Positions 51,332 through 60,950 of a stretch of DNA of 64,000 nt are shown in pieces (position 1 is the first letter of the stretch; each line of letters starts with the position of its first letter). The notes below the pieces were generated by a model. The model was not told the origin of the DNA and searched no databases. It worked only from the letters and a program-made list of their open reading frames with translations. Source of the stretch: Streptomyces sp. Root431 (GTDB taxonomy: Bacteria > Actinomycetota > Actinomycetes > Streptomycetales > Streptomycetaceae); assembly GCF_001426585.1 (NCBI RefSeq), contig NZ_LMEI01000007.1:250227-314226 (forward strand), in the 5' to 3' direction. A program made the translations under genes and the position numbers.

Positions 51332-52441
51332 GTGAGTTCCCCAGATCCTCAGGTTCGCGGAGCGCGAAACCCCTCAACCCGGTCCGCCGCGCGCGGCCCC
51401 GTCGTCGCGGTCACCGGCGCCGCTTCCGGCGTGGGTGAGCTGCTGACCAGGCGCCTTGCCGCCTCCGACGAGATCAAGCAGGTCATCGCGATCGACGAGC
51501 GCCGCGGCGAGGTCGCCGAGGCGCGGTGGCACATCCTCGACGTGCGCGATCCGGCCATCGCGGAGAAGCTGCGCGGCGCGGACGTCGTCGTGCACCTCGC
51601 CGTCGATCTCGACCTGGAGACCGACCCCGCCGCCCGAACGGCCTACAACGTGCGCGGCACGCAGACCGTCCTGACCGCCGCCGCGGCCGCCGGCGTGCAC
51701 CGCGTGGTGCTCTGCACCTCCGCGATGGTCTACGGCGCCCTGCCCGACAACGACATCCCCCTCTCCGAGGACGCCGAGCTCAGGGCGACCGCGGAGGCCA
51801 CCGGCGTCGGCGACATGCTGGAGATCGAGCGCCTCGGCCGCCGGGCCCCCCGCGCGCACCCCGGCCTCAACGTCACCGTCGTCCGCCCGGCCGTCCTCGT
51901 CGGCGGTACGGACACGGCGCTGACCCGCTACTTCGAGTCGCCCCGGCTGCTCGTCGTCGCCGGCTCCCGGCCCACCTGGCAGTTCTGCCACGTCGACGAC
52001 CTGGTGAGCGCGCTGGAGTACGCGGCCCTGGAGAAGGTCGACGGCGAGTTCGCCGTGGGCTGCGAGGGCTGGCTGGAGCAGGAGGAGGTCGAGGAGCTCT
52101 CCGGAATCCGGCGCATGGAGCTCCCCTCCGCCGTCGCCCTCGGCGCGGCGGCCCGCCTCCATCGGATCGGGCTCACCCCGTCCCCGGCGGGCGACCTCGC
52201 GTACACCATGCACCCCTGGGTGGTCAGCGTCGGACGGCTGCACGACGCCGGCTGGCGGCCGAAGTGGACGAACGAGGAGGTCCTCGCCTCGCTCCTGGAG
52301 GAGGTCGAGGGCCGCCACACGGTCGCCGGCCGCCGGCTGGGCCGCAAGGACGCGACGGCGGCCGGCGCGGCCGGTGCGACGGTGGCGCTGCTCGGCACGG
52401 CGGCGCTCGTCCGGCAGATGCGGAAGCGCCGCGGGATCTGA
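51332..52441 (+). CDS. SDR-fold NAD-binding protein lacking the catalytic Tyr-Lys
   Basis: A 369-residue protein with an extended-SDR fold. The cofactor loop TGAASGVGELL, HLAVDLDLETDP, and SAMVYGALPDNDIPLSED match the family. The usual YxxxK is replaced by GDMLEIERL, so normal SDR catalysis is unlikely. The last 35 residues are a hydrophobic Ala/Gly-rich segment followed by RQMRKRRGI, a possible C-terminal membrane anchor. The GTG follows GGAG by seven bases. It is divergent from the DUF2342 gene. Confidence 0.8.
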   Translation: MSSPDPQVRGARNPSTRSAARGPVVAVTGAASGVGELLTRRLAASDEIKQVIAIDERRGEVAEARWHILDVRDPAIAEKLRGADVVVHLAVDLDLETDPAARTAYNVRGTQTVLTAAAAAGVHRVVLCTSAMVYGALPDNDIPLSEDAELRATAEATGVGDMLEIERLGRRAPRAHPGLNVTVVRPAVLVGGTDTALTRYFESPRLLVVAGSRPTWQFCHVDDLVSALEYAALEKVDGEFAVGCEGWLEQEEVEELSGIRRMELPSAVALGAAARLHRIGLTPSPAGDLAYTMHPWVVSVGRLHDAGWRPKWTNEEVLASLLEEVEGRHTVAGRRLGRKDATAAGAAGATVALLGTAALVRQMRKRRGI

Positions 52442-52456
52442 CCCGCGCCGGGAGCG

Positions 52457-52501
52457 GGCCGCCCGGACGGGCGGCCTGTAGAACCCTCCTACGGAGGGTT
52501 C
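52457..52501 (+). terminator. Double hairpin terminator after the SDR gene
   Basis: GGCCGCCC / GGGCGGCC (52457-52476) followed by GAACCCTCC / GGAGGGTTC (52481-52501). Confidence 0.65.
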
Positions 52502-52559
52502 CGACGACCGGTCGAAACCGCTATTCCGGGATGTCGGGGATGTGCGGCACCATGGGCGC

Positions 52560-53021
<462 letters not shown>

Positions 53022-53023
53022 AG

Positions 53024-53116
53024 GCCTTGCCGGAAGCGGCTCGGACGCGGTTCGGCCCTGCTTCCGGAAGGCTTCGGGTCTACGTCGGGTCCGCGTCGGG
53101 TCCGCGTCGGGCCCGC
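53024..53116 (+). terminator. Hairpin and 11-bp tandem repeats after moaE
   Basis: Near-perfect 13-bp stem GCCTTGCCGGAAGC / GCTTCCGGAAGGC (53024-53072) two bases after the stop, followed by three copies of GTCGGGTCCGC (53084-53116). Confidence 0.6.
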
Positions 53117-53237
53117 AAGGCGGCGCGCCGACAGCGCGTAGCCGAACGCCCGATTTGCGTAACCGGTCCCCAGGCGCGAGCGTTGATGCCACAGATGAAT
53201 AATCTGCTGATCAACTCACTGGGGATGGGAGGCCGGG

Positions 53238-53468
53238 ATGGCAGCGCTGGCCTGGTTGCTGATTCCGCTTTTCGCAGTCGTCGGCGCGGCGATATGGGGA
53301 AGCTGGGCTTCGAGGAACAAGACGATAGGTGACGTGGCCGAGCTCGCGGGCTACGCACGCTTCCGGGACGCGATGGAGCGTTCCCACATCACGACCGACG
53401 GCTCCGTCGTCCAGGAGCGCGAGCCGGCCACGACGGTCACCCCCGTCTCCACGTCGCCGTCCGGCTGA
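53238..53468 (+). CDS. Small single-span membrane protein
   Basis: A 76-residue protein with one N-terminal membrane span (LAWLLIPLFAVVGAAIWG) followed by a basic stretch (SWASRNKT) and a polar cytoplasmic tail, ending in a Thr/Ser/Pro-rich segment. ATG follows GGGAGG. It sits just before the YlbL-type protease gene on the same strand and could be its membrane partner; this is only positional. No family with known function is recognised. Confidence 0.75.
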   Translation: MAALAWLLIPLFAVVGAAIWGSWASRNKTIGDVAELAGYARFRDAMERSHITTDGSVVQEREPATTVTPVSTSPSG

Positions 53469-53531
53469 CGCGGCGCCCCGCCGGCCGCCCCGTACGGCCC
53501 GCCCCAGGGGTGCACCCACAGACGAGTCCCG

Positions 53532-53537
53532 TACTGT
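53532..53537 (+). promoter_or_regulatory. Predicted -10 of a leaderless transcript
   Basis: TACTGT ends six bases before the ATG at 53544 of the YlbL-like gene. Confidence 0.5.
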
Positions 53538-53543
53538 CGTTCC

Positions 53544-54632
53544 ATGCCACGCCGCACCGCGACGATGCTCGCCTCCACCCTGGTGTTGATCTGTCTGCTC
53601 ATCGCAGGCGTCCTGATCCCGGTGCCGTACGCGGAGATGAGTCCCGGCCCCACGGTCAACACGCTGGGAGAGGCCAGGGGAGAGCCCGTCCTCTCGATCT
53701 CCGGACGCAAGACCTACCCGACCGACGGTCACCTCAACATGACGACGGTCCGCGTCACCAGCGCGGACTACAAGATGAACGCCGTCGAGGCGGTCTACGG
53801 CTGGCTCGCCCACGACAACGTGGTGGTGCCGCACGACACGCTCTACCCGGACGGCAAGACCGAGGAAGAGTCGAGCCAGGAGAACGCCGAGGAGTTCAGC
53901 CAGTCCCAGGAGAGCGCCAAGGTGGCGGCCCTCGGGGAGCTGGGTATCCCGGTGACCAGCCGCGTCGTCGTCGCCACCGTCGTCAAGGACTCCCCGGCGG
54001 AGGGCAAGCTGCACGCCGGTGACGTCATCAAGGCCGTCGACGGCGTGGCCGTCACCGAGCCGGGCGATGTCGCCGAGCAGGTCACGAAGCGCAAGCCCGG
54101 CCAGGACGTCGCCTTCACGATCGTCCCCGCCAAGGAGGCGGCCGAGGCCGAGAAGGCGGGCAAGGAGCCGACCGTCACCCGGAAGGTGGTCATCAAGACC
54201 GCGACCTCCGAGGAGGGCGACCGGGCCATCGTCGGCATCCAGGCCGGGACCGACCACGTCTTCCCGTTCACCATCGACATCAACCTCGCCGACGTCGGCG
54301 GCCCCAGCGCCGGCCTGATGTTCGCCCTCGGCATCGTCGACAAGCTCACCCCGGAGAACCTCACCGGCGGCAAGTTCATCGCCGGCACGGGCACGATCGA
54401 CGACAAGGGCAAGGTCGGCCCGATCGGCGGCATCGACATGAAGCTGGTCGGCGCGCGCAACGCGGGCGCGGAGTACTTCCTCACCCCCGCCGACAACTGC
54501 GCGTCCGCCGCCTCCGACACGCCCGCCGGCCTGACCCTGATCAAGGTCGACACCATCGACGACGCCACGAAGTCGCTGGAGAAGCTCCGCAAGGGCGACA
54601 CCACGAACCTGCCGAGCTGCTCGAAGAGCTGA
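53544..54632 (+). CDS. YlbL-type PDZ and Lon-protease domain membrane protein
   Basis: A 362-residue membrane-anchored serine protease. An N-terminal span (MLASTLVLICLLIAGVLIPV) is followed by a PDZ domain (about residues 130-215; SPAEGKLHAGDVIKAVDG) and a C-terminal S16 Lon-type domain. The Ser-Lys dyad is intact: Ser255 in GGPSAGL and Lys300 in GPIGGIDMKLVGARNAG. In Bacillus the relative degrades a cell-division inhibitor after DNA damage. The active domain is expected outside the membrane. Leaderless start. Confidence 0.93.
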   Translation: MPRRTATMLASTLVLICLLIAGVLIPVPYAEMSPGPTVNTLGEARGEPVLSISGRKTYPTDGHLNMTTVRVTSADYKMNAVEAVYGWLAHDNVVVPHDTLYPDGKTEEESSQENAEEFSQSQESAKVAALGELGIPVTSRVVVATVVKDSPAEGKLHAGDVIKAVDGVAVTEPGDVAEQVTKRKPGQDVAFTIVPAKEAAEAEKAGKEPTVTRKVVIKTATSEEGDRAIVGIQAGTDHVFPFTIDINLADVGGPSAGLMFALGIVDKLTPENLTGGKFIAGTGTIDDKGKVGPIGGIDMKLVGARNAGAEYFLTPADNCASAASDTPAGLTLIKVDTIDDATKSLEKLRKGDTTNLPSCSKS

Positions 54633-54645
54633 CCGGCCCGGAAAG

Positions 54646-54692
54646 GACCCGGATACGGCCCGGGTACGACCCGGATACGGACCCGGATACGG
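54646..54692. repeat. Short tandem repeats after the protease gene
   Basis: Four copies of a 11-13-base unit close to GACCCGGATACGG, one of them variant (CCCGGGTAC), between the stop codon and the terminator. Confidence 0.75.
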
Positions 54693-54694
54693 AC

Positions 54695-54731
54695 GAGGGG
54701 CGCCCGGTCAGCAGACCGGGCGCCCCCTCTT
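54695..54731. terminator. Bidirectional terminator
   Basis: Stem GAGGGGCGCCCGGTC / GACCGGGCGCCCCCTC with a four-base loop, between the convergent protease and PPA1309-like genes. Confidence 0.85.
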
Positions 54732-54768
54732 CGTACCGTCGCCGGGGACCGGCGCGGCTCCGGCGTGA

Positions 54769-55320
54769 CTACGACTCGAAGGTCGCCGCCAGCGCCTCTG
54801 CGAGGCCCGGCACCAGGTCGGGGCCGGTCAGGACCTCGGTCGTCGAGTCCTTCTCGCGCAGCCGGATCGCCGCCTCGCGGGCGCCGCCGCGCAGCACCGC
54901 CACGGTCATCCGGACCTCCTGGCGGTCCGGGTGCGCGGCGACCCACTTGGCGAGCTGCTTCTCGCTCAGCCCCTGCGGGACCTGGGACTCCGCCGACGGG
55001 GGCAGCATCAGCCGCTCCACGGTCAGGGCGCAGCCGGCGACGGAGGCGGGCCAGGCGATCGTGCCGAGGAAGTCGTCGAGCGGCTTCCCGCGCGGCAGCT
55101 TGTCCTGCTCGATGGGGGTGAAGGCGGTGGCGTCGTCGCCCAGGCCGAGCTGGGAGGCGAGGGCGGGCTCCTTGGCGCGGAGCCGTGCGGTGTCGACGAG
55201 GGCGAACAGACGGGCCGGCTGGTCCCAGCCGAGACCCGACGCGTACTCGTCGATCTCGAGTACCGCGCGGGTGAGGGGGCTCGCGGCCATCGCCGGGCCT
55301 GAGGGGGAAACGTTGGACAT
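54769..55320 (-). CDS. PPA1309 family protein
   Basis: A 183-residue cytoplasmic protein of the actinobacterial PPA1309 family, which is almost always encoded next to the UPF0182 membrane protein as it is here. Conserved parts are TRAVLEIDEYASGLGWDQPARLFALVDT, EQDKLP, LDDFLGTIAWP, GCALTVERLMLPP and HPDRQEVRMTVAVLRGG (each given in part). No catalytic residues are obvious. ATG 55320 gives the usual family N-terminus, but a TTG two codons upstream has GGAGG at a better seven-base spacing. Confidence 0.85.
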   Translation of the reverse strand: MSNVSPSGPAMAASPLTRAVLEIDEYASGLGWDQPARLFALVDTARLRAKEPALASQLGLGDDATAFTPIEQDKLPRGKPLDDFLGTIAWPASVAGCALTVERLMLPPSAESQVPQGLSEKQLAKWVAAHPDRQEVRMTVAVLRGGAREAAIRLREKDSTTEVLTGPDLVPGLAEALAATFES

Positions 55321-55443
55321 GACCAATATCCTGCCTCCTCTTCCCCCGAAGACGGGAACTAGGTAAAGCCTCAGTAAGTTGCATCAGTGGGCTCTACGAT
55401 CGCGGGGCCTGCTTTCAGACGCATCAACATCGAGGGGCGCACG

Positions 55444-58347
55444 TTGGCTTTCCAGATGCCGGACCGCGGCGGTAGCCCGTCCGGGCCGAGGATGAGAGTC
55501 GGCCGGCCGTCCCGGCGGGCCCGCACCCTGCTCATGACACTCGGGGTGCTGGCCGTCCTGGCCATGGCGTTCGTGATGTTCGCCGGGTTCTGGACGGACT
55601 GGCTCTGGTACCGCTCGGTCGAGTACTCGTCCGTGTTCACCACCACCCTGTGGACCAAGATCGGCCTCTTCGCCGTCTTCGGTCTCCTCATGGGGCTCGC
55701 CGTCGGCCTCAACATCTGGCTGGCGTACCGGCTGCGTCCGCCGCTGAGCGCGATGTCGCTGGAGCAGCAGAGCCTCGACCGGTACCGGATGGGGGTCGCC
55801 CCCTTCAAGAAGTGGGTGCTGCTCGCGGTCACGGTCCTGGTGGGCCTGATCGCCGGAGCCTCCGCCTCGGGCCAGTGGCGCACCTGGCTCATGTGGGTCA
55901 ACGGCGTGAAGTTCGGCCAGAAGGACCCGCAGTTCGGGCTCGACGTGTCGTTCTACGCCTTCGACCTGCCCTGGTACCGCTTCCTCCTCGCCTTCGGCTT
56001 CGCCGCCGCCGTCCTGTCGCTGATCGCCGCCGCGCTCACGCACTACCTGTACGGCGGACTGCGGATCACCAGCCCGGGCGCCCGCGCGACCGCCGCCGCG
56101 ACCGGGCACCTCTCGGTGCTGCTCGGCGTCTTCGTCTCGCTCAAGGCCGTGGCGTACTGGCTCGACCGGTACGGCCTGGCGGTGAAGTCCAGCGACTTCA
56201 AGGCCACCGGCAACTGGACGGGTCTGCGGTACGTCGACGCCAACGCGTACCTGCCGGCGAAGACCATCCTGTTCTGCATTGCCGCGATCTGCGCCGTGCT
56301 GTTCTTCGCGACGCTCTGGCGCCGCACCTGGCAGCTGCCGGTGATCGGCTTCGGCCTGATGGTGCTCTCCGCGATCCTGATCGGCGGCCTGTACCCGGCG
56401 ATCGTGCAGAAGTTCCAGGTCCAGCCGAACGAGCAGGCCAAGGAAGCGCCGTACATCCAGAAGAACATCGACGCGACCCGCAAGGCGTACGCGATCGACT
56501 CGACGAAGCCCGAGAACTACTCGGGCAAGTCGACGGTCAAGGCCAAGGACCAGCTCCGTGCGGACGCCGACTCGGCGGCCAGCTACCGCGTCCTCGACCC
56601 GAACATCGTCTCGCCGACGTTCCAGCAGCTGGAGCAGAAGCGGAAGTACTACCAGTTCCCGACGACCCTGGACGTGGACCGCTACCAGGGCAAGGACACC
56701 GTGGTCGGTCTCCGGGAGCTCAACATCAAGGGCATCCCGAAGCGGAACTGGATCAACGACCACTTCACGTACACCCACGGCTACGGCGCGATCATGGCCG
56801 CGGGCACGACGACCGACGCCAACGGCTCCCCGGTCTTCACCGAGTCCGGCCTGCCGACGACCGGTGACCTCGGCACGTACCAGCAGCGGATCTACTACGG
56901 CGAGAAGACCGACCAGTACTCGATCGTGGGCGGCCCGCAGAAGGAGCTGGACTACGAGGAGAACGGCGAGAAGACCACCAGCTACAAGGAGAAGAGCGGC
57001 GTCAGCCTCTCCGGCGCGTTCAACCGCGCCGCCTACGCGGTGGCCTTCAGCGAGCCGCAGATCCTCTACTCGGGGGCCATCGGCGACGGCTCGCGGATCC
57101 TCTACAACCGCACGCCCAAGGAGCGCGTCGAGGCCGTCGCGCCCTGGCTGACCATCGACGGCGACGCCTACCCGGCGGTCGTCGACGGTCGGATCCAGTG
57201 GATCGTCGACGCCTACACGACGACCAACGGCTACCCCTACGCCTCGCGCACCACGCTCGGCGACACCACGGCCGACTCCCTGACCGTCGGCAACCAGCAG
57301 CGCGCCGTCGTTGCCCAGCAGAACCAGGTCAACTACATCCGCAACTCGGTGAAGGCCACCGTCGACGCCTACGACGGCACGGTGAACCTCTACGAGTGGG
57401 ACACGCAGGACCCGGTCCTCAAGACCTGGATGAAGGCCTTCCCGGACACGGTGAAGCCGAAGTCCGAGATCAAGGGCGACCTGATGGCGCACCTGCGCTA
57501 CCCGCAGGACATGTTCAAGGTCCAGCGCGAGCTGCTGACCCGCTATCACGTCACCGACCCCGCGCAGTTCTACAGCGGCTCGGACGCCTGGCAGGTGCCG
57601 GACGACCCGACCAACAAGGACGGCAACGCGGTCCCGCCGTACTACCTGAGCATGAAGATGCCCGGGGACACGGCGCAGCGCTTCTCGCTGACGACGACGT
57701 TCACGCCGAACGGCCGGCCCAACCTGGGCGGCTTCATGGCGGTCGACGCCGACGCCACCAGCAAGGAGTACGGCCGGCTGAGACTGCTGCGGGTCACCGA
57801 GGACGTGCCGGGCCCGGCCCAGGTGCAGAGCAAGCTCAACGGTCTGCCGGACGTCGCCCAGTTCGTCCGGGACATGAAGGGCGCCGACTCCGACATCCAG
57901 TACGGCAACCTGCTGACCGTGCCGCTCGACGGCGGGTTCCTGTACGTGGAGCCGGTGTACGCCCAGGGGCGGAACGCGCTCTACCCGCTCCTGAAGAAGG
58001 TCGCCGTGTCCTATGTGGACGCGGACCAGCCGGACGGTGACACGACCAAGGACACCACCGTGTTCGAGGACAACCTCACCAACGCGCTGAACGCGGTCTT
58101 CGGGGTGGACGCACCGACGAAGCCCACGACCCCGCCGCCGGGCACCACGCCTCCGCCGCCGACGTCGAACGACGCCGCGCTGAAGGCGGCCATCGCCGAC
58201 GCCCAGAAGGCGTACGACGAGGGTGAGGCGGCGCTGCAGAAGGGCGACTGGACGGCGTACGGCAAGGCGCAGGAGGACCTCCAGGAGGCTCTCCAGCGCG
58301 CGGCGGACGCCGGAGCGAAGCTCAAGAGCACGGGATCAGGCGGCTGA
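55444..58347 (+). CDS. UPF0182 family membrane protein
   Basis: A 967-residue protein with seven N-terminal membrane spans (from about residue 30 to 320), a very large extracellular region, and a C-terminal tail with a Pro/Thr linker and a helical segment ([20 protein letters not shown]). Conserved features include [15 protein letters not shown] and [13 protein letters not shown] repeats ([18 protein letters not shown]). Function unknown. TTG 55444 is preferred: GAGGGG lies six bases upstream and [10 protein letters not shown] is the family's usual start. It is divergent from the PPA1309 gene, a conserved actinobacterial arrangement. Confidence 0.9.
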   Translation: MAFQMPDRGGSPSGPRMRVGRPSRRARTLLMTLGVLAVLAMAFVMFAGFWTDWLWYRSVEYSSVFTTTLWTKIGLFAVFGLLMGLAVGLNIWLAYRLRPPLSAMSLEQQSLDRYRMGVAPFKKWVLLAVTVLVGLIAGASASGQWRTWLMWVNGVKFGQKDPQFGLDVSFYAFDLPWYRFLLAFGFAAAVLSLIAAALTHYLYGGLRITSPGARATAAATGHLSVLLGVFVSLKAVAYWLDRYGLAVKSSDFKATGNWTGLRYVDANAYLPAKTILFCIAAICAVLFFATLWRRTWQLPVIGFGLMVLSAILIGGLYPAIVQKFQVQPNEQAKEAPYIQKNIDATRKAYAIDSTKPENYSGKSTVKAKDQLRADADSAASYRVLDPNIVSPTFQQLEQKRKYYQFPTTLDVDRYQGKDTVVGLRELNIKGIPKRNWINDHFTYTHGYGAIMAAGTTTDANGSPVFTESGLPTTGDLGTYQQRIYYGEKTDQYSIVGGPQKELDYEENGEKTTSYKEKSGVSLSGAFNRAAYAVAFSEPQILYSGAIGDGSRILYNRTPKERVEAVAPWLTIDGDAYPAVVDGRIQWIVDAYTTTNGYPYASRTTLGDTTADSLTVGNQQRAVVAQQNQVNYIRNSVKATVDAYDGTVNLYEWDTQDPVLKTWMKAFPDTVKPKSEIKGDLMAHLRYPQDMFKVQRELLTRYHVTDPAQFYSGSDAWQVPDDPTNKDGNAVPPYYLSMKMPGDTAQRFSLTTTFTPNGRPNLGGFMAVDADATSKEYGRLRLLRVTEDVPGPAQVQSKLNGLPDVAQFVRDMKGADSDIQYGNLLTVPLDGGFLYVEPVYAQGRNALYPLLKKVAVSYVDADQPDGDTTKDTTVFEDNLTNALNAVFGVDAPTKPTTPPPGTTPPPPTSNDAALKAAIADAQKAYDEGEAALQKGDWTAYGKAQEDLQEALQRAADAGAKLKSTGSGG

Positions 58348-58392
58348 CCTGAGGTTTTCCCTCCCCGCGTCGTGATACTGTGGTTTCACCGA

Positions 58393-58466
58393 CGCGGGGT
58401 GGAGCAGCTCGGTAGCTCGCTGGGCTCATAACCCAGAGGTCGCAGGTTCAAATCCTGTCCCCGCTA
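58393..58466 (+). tRNA. Initiator tRNA-fMet (CAT), first copy
   Basis: 74 bases, CCA not encoded. Anticodon CAT lies in loop CTCATAA with the three G-C pairs (GGG / CCC) typical of initiators. The acceptor end has an unpaired C1-U72 followed by A73, the initiator hallmark. Identical to the second copy at 60745-60818. Confidence 0.97.
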
Positions 58467-58472
58467 CTCAGA

Positions 58473-58508
58473 ACGAGGGCCCGGATCCATAAGGATCCGG
58501 GCCCTCGT
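58473..58508 (+). terminator. Terminator after the first tRNA-fMet
   Basis: Stem ACGAGGGCCCGGATCC / GGATCCGGGCCCTCGT with a four-base loop, seven bases after the tRNA. Confidence 0.9.
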
Positions 58509-58677
58509 CGTGTGTCGAGATGACGGGGGGCACCGAAGAGCGGTACGGAGGGGGCGAGTTGGTGTGAGGCGTGTTTGACTTGTCTCTCTGTGGGCATGTC
58601 GACAAAACGCTGAGTGACCTCACTGGCTGCGGTATACCAGGTGTGCTCGGGTTGCGGGTGGTGCGACGATGGTATTT

Positions 58678-60684
58678 ATGGGGGACAGGGCAACTCTGTT
58701 GGAGACAGGGCGGTTTGTGCAGCGGCACGCCAGAAACGCCGCAGACGAGATCATCGAGGCAGTAGAGGCCGTCGATGCGGCCGTCGACACCACCGCCGAG
58801 ACCGATGCCGACACCGAGACCGAGACGGACACCGAGAGCGAGGCGCGGCACCGGCGCGCGGCCGAGCGCGGAGACCTCGCCTCGATGAGCGCGCTCGGCG
58901 CGCTGCTGCTGCGCCGCGGTGACCTCGACGGCGCCGAGCCCTTCCTGCGCGGCGCCACCGCCGAGGGGGACCGTGCCGCCGCCAACAACCTGGGCGTCCT
59001 GCTGCACCAGCGGGGGTACGCCGACGAGGCCGCCGGCTGGTGGCGGGTCGCCGCCGTCGCCGGCTCCGCGCCCGCCGCACACGCCCTCGGCCGCCACCAC
59101 CGCGAGCGCGGGGACGAGCCGGCCGCCGAGTACTGGCTGCGCCAGGCCGCCGAGCAGGGCCACGCCCTGGGCGCCTACGCCCTCGCCGACCTCCTGGAGC
59201 ACCGCAGCGACGTCGGCGCCGAGCGCTGGCTGCGCGCCGCCGCCGAGCAGGGCCACCGTGAGGCCGCGTACCGCCTCGCGCTCGCCCTGGAGCGCCGCGC
59301 GACCGAGCCGGGCCGCGGACCGCACGAGACCGGCCGGGGGCCCCACGACAGCGGCCGTGGACCGCACGACACCGGCTCCCGGCTCCGGGTGCCCGGTGGC
59401 GTCGTGGGAGCCGTCACGGCCCCTCCGGCGGGTGCGGGACCCGGCGGCATCACGGACTCCGCCCCGCCGAAGGGCGAGCTCACCGAGGCCGAGCAGTGGT
59501 TCCGGCAGGCCGCCGCCCGCGGGCACCGGCGTGCCGCGCTGCACCTCGGCGCGATCCTGGAGAAGCGCGGCGACCTCAAGGAGGCCGGCCGCTGGTACCT
59601 GAGCTCCGCCAAGGAGGGCGAGGCCAAGGCCGCCTGCGCCCTCGGCTTCCTCCTCCGCGACGCGGGCGACCAGGAGAGCGCCGCCGTGTGGTGGCTGCGC
59701 GCCGCCCAGGACGGCGACGGGAACGCCGCCAACGCCCTCGGAGCGCTGCACGCGGCCCGGGGCGAGCAGCAGACCGCCGAGCGCTGGTACCGGGCCGCCA
59801 TGGACGCGGGCGACGTCAACGGCGCGTACAACCTCGGGCTGCTCTGCGCCGCCCAGGACCGGATCCCGCAGGCCGAGCAGTGGTACCGCCGCGCCGCCTA
59901 CGCGGGCCACCGCGAGGCCGCCAACGCGCTCGCCGTGCTGCTCCTCCAGGCCGGCGACGCGAACGGCGCCGAGCCGTGGTTCTCCAAGGCCGCCGAGGCC
60001 GGCAGCGTCGACGCCGCCTTCAACCTGGGCATCCTCCACGCGGGCCGCGACGACGACCGTACGGCCCTGGTCTGGTACGAGCGGGCCGCCGCCGCCGGGC
60101 ACACCGAGGCCGCCCTCCAGGTCGGCATCGCCGCCCTGCGCGACGGCGACGAGCGGACCGCCGAGCGGCACCTGCGGTGCGCGGCCGGCGGTGGCAGCGC
60201 CGAGGCCGCCTTCCGGCTGGCCACGGTCCTCGACGCGCGCCGCCCCGAGCCCGGCCCCGCCGTGCTCGGCGCGCCCCGGGACGAGAAGACCGAGTGCGAG
60301 GAGTGGTACGAGCGCGCCGCCCAGCAGGGGCACCGGCGTGCCCAGGTGCGGGTCGGGATGCTCGCGGCCGGCCGGGGCGACCTCGCCGAGGCCGACCGCT
60401 GGTACCGCGAGGCGGCGGAGGCGGGCAGCCGCAACGGCGCCTTCAACCTCGGGCTGCTCCTCGCCCGCGAGGGCAGCGAGCGCGAGGCCGCCCTCTGGTG
60501 GACCCGTGCCGCGCGGGCGGGCCACGGCCGCGCCGCGCTCCGGCTCGCGCTGCTCGCGGCGCGCCGGGGCGAGCTCACCGAGGGGCGGCACTGGTGCGCC
60601 CGCGCGGTGGAGCTGGGCCCGGCGGAGGTGGCCGAGCGCGCGGCCCGGCTGAGCGAGGCGCTGCACCAGGAGCTGACCGCGTAA
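58678..60684 (+). CDS. Sel1/TPR repeat protein
   Basis: A 668-residue cytoplasmic protein made of about 15 Sel1-like/TPR units of 34-37 residues (repeating pattern AxxLGxLLxxRGDxxxAxxWxRxAAxxG). It starts with a short helical segment and an acidic ETDADTETETD stretch. Between repeats near residue 215 a low-complexity insert contains three GRGPHD-type repeats. Such proteins act as scaffolds; no enzymatic domain is present. ATG 58678 fits a leaderless mRNA (GACGAT seven bases upstream); ATG 58669 is possible. The gene is enclosed by two identical tRNA-fMet genes. Confidence 0.88.
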   Translation: MGDRATLLETGRFVQRHARNAADEIIEAVEAVDAAVDTTAETDADTETETDTESEARHRRAAERGDLASMSALGALLLRRGDLDGAEPFLRGATAEGDRAAANNLGVLLHQRGYADEAAGWWRVAAVAGSAPAAHALGRHHRERGDEPAAEYWLRQAAEQGHALGAYALADLLEHRSDVGAERWLRAAAEQGHREAAYRLALALERRATEPGRGPHETGRGPHDSGRGPHDTGSRLRVPGGVVGAVTAPPAGAGPGGITDSAPPKGELTEAEQWFRQAAARGHRRAALHLGAILEKRGDLKEAGRWYLSSAKEGEAKAACALGFLLRDAGDQESAAVWWLRAAQDGDGNAANALGALHAARGEQQTAERWYRAAMDAGDVNGAYNLGLLCAAQDRIPQAEQWYRRAAYAGHREAANALAVLLLQAGDANGAEPWFSKAAEAGSVDAAFNLGILHAGRDDDRTALVWYERAAAAGHTEAALQVGIAALRDGDERTAERHLRCAAGGGSAEAAFRLATVLDARRPEPGPAVLGAPRDEKTECEEWYERAAQQGHRRAQVRVGMLAAGRGDLAEADRWYREAAEAGSRNGAFNLGLLLAREGSEREAALWWTRAARAGHGRAALRLALLAARRGELTEGRHWCARAVELGPAEVAERAARLSEALHQELTA

Positions 60685-60744
60685 CCCCTGGTGGGAAAGG
60701 ATTTGCGCTGGTCGGGGGAGGTCCCGTAGAGTCGGGTTTACCGA

Positions 60745-60818
60745 CGCGGGGTGGAGCAGCTCGGTAGCTCGCTGGGCTCATAACCCAGAGGTCGCAGGTT
60801 CAAATCCTGTCCCCGCTA
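60745..60818 (+). tRNA. Initiator tRNA-fMet (CAT), second copy
   Basis: Identical in sequence to the copy at 58393-58466, with CAT anticodon, GGG/CCC anticodon stem and C1-U72. The preceding ACCGACG and following CTCAG are also shared, so the duplicated segment is slightly longer than the tRNA. Confidence 0.97.
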
Positions 60819-60828
60819 CTCAGTAGCA

Positions 60829-60870
60829 ACGAAGGCCCGGATCCGATTTCGATCGGATCCGGGCCTTCGT
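60829..60870 (+). terminator. Terminator after the second tRNA-fMet
   Basis: Stem ACGAAGGCCCGGATCCGAT / ATCGGATCCGGGCCTTCGT, longer than but clearly related to the terminator after the first copy. Confidence 0.9.
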
Positions 60871-60899
60871 CGTGTTCCCGTACGGGAGAGTGCACGACG

Positions 60900-60931
60900 A
60901 GAAGAGCCCCCGCCGGAGCGGGGGCTCTTCT
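60900..60931 (-). terminator. Terminator of the Fur-family gene
   Basis: Perfect 14-bp stem AGAAGAGCCCCCGC / GCGGGGGCTCTTCT with a four-base loop, 20 bases past the stop at 60951. Confidence 0.85.
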
Positions 60932-60950
60932 CGTGGCTGTGTGTGGCGCG

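Noticed and set aside
58393..60818. Genomic island integrated at tRNA-fMet
   Set aside because: No integrase, no phage or plasmid genes, and the enclosed gene has the same base composition as its surroundings; kept only as a weak possibility.
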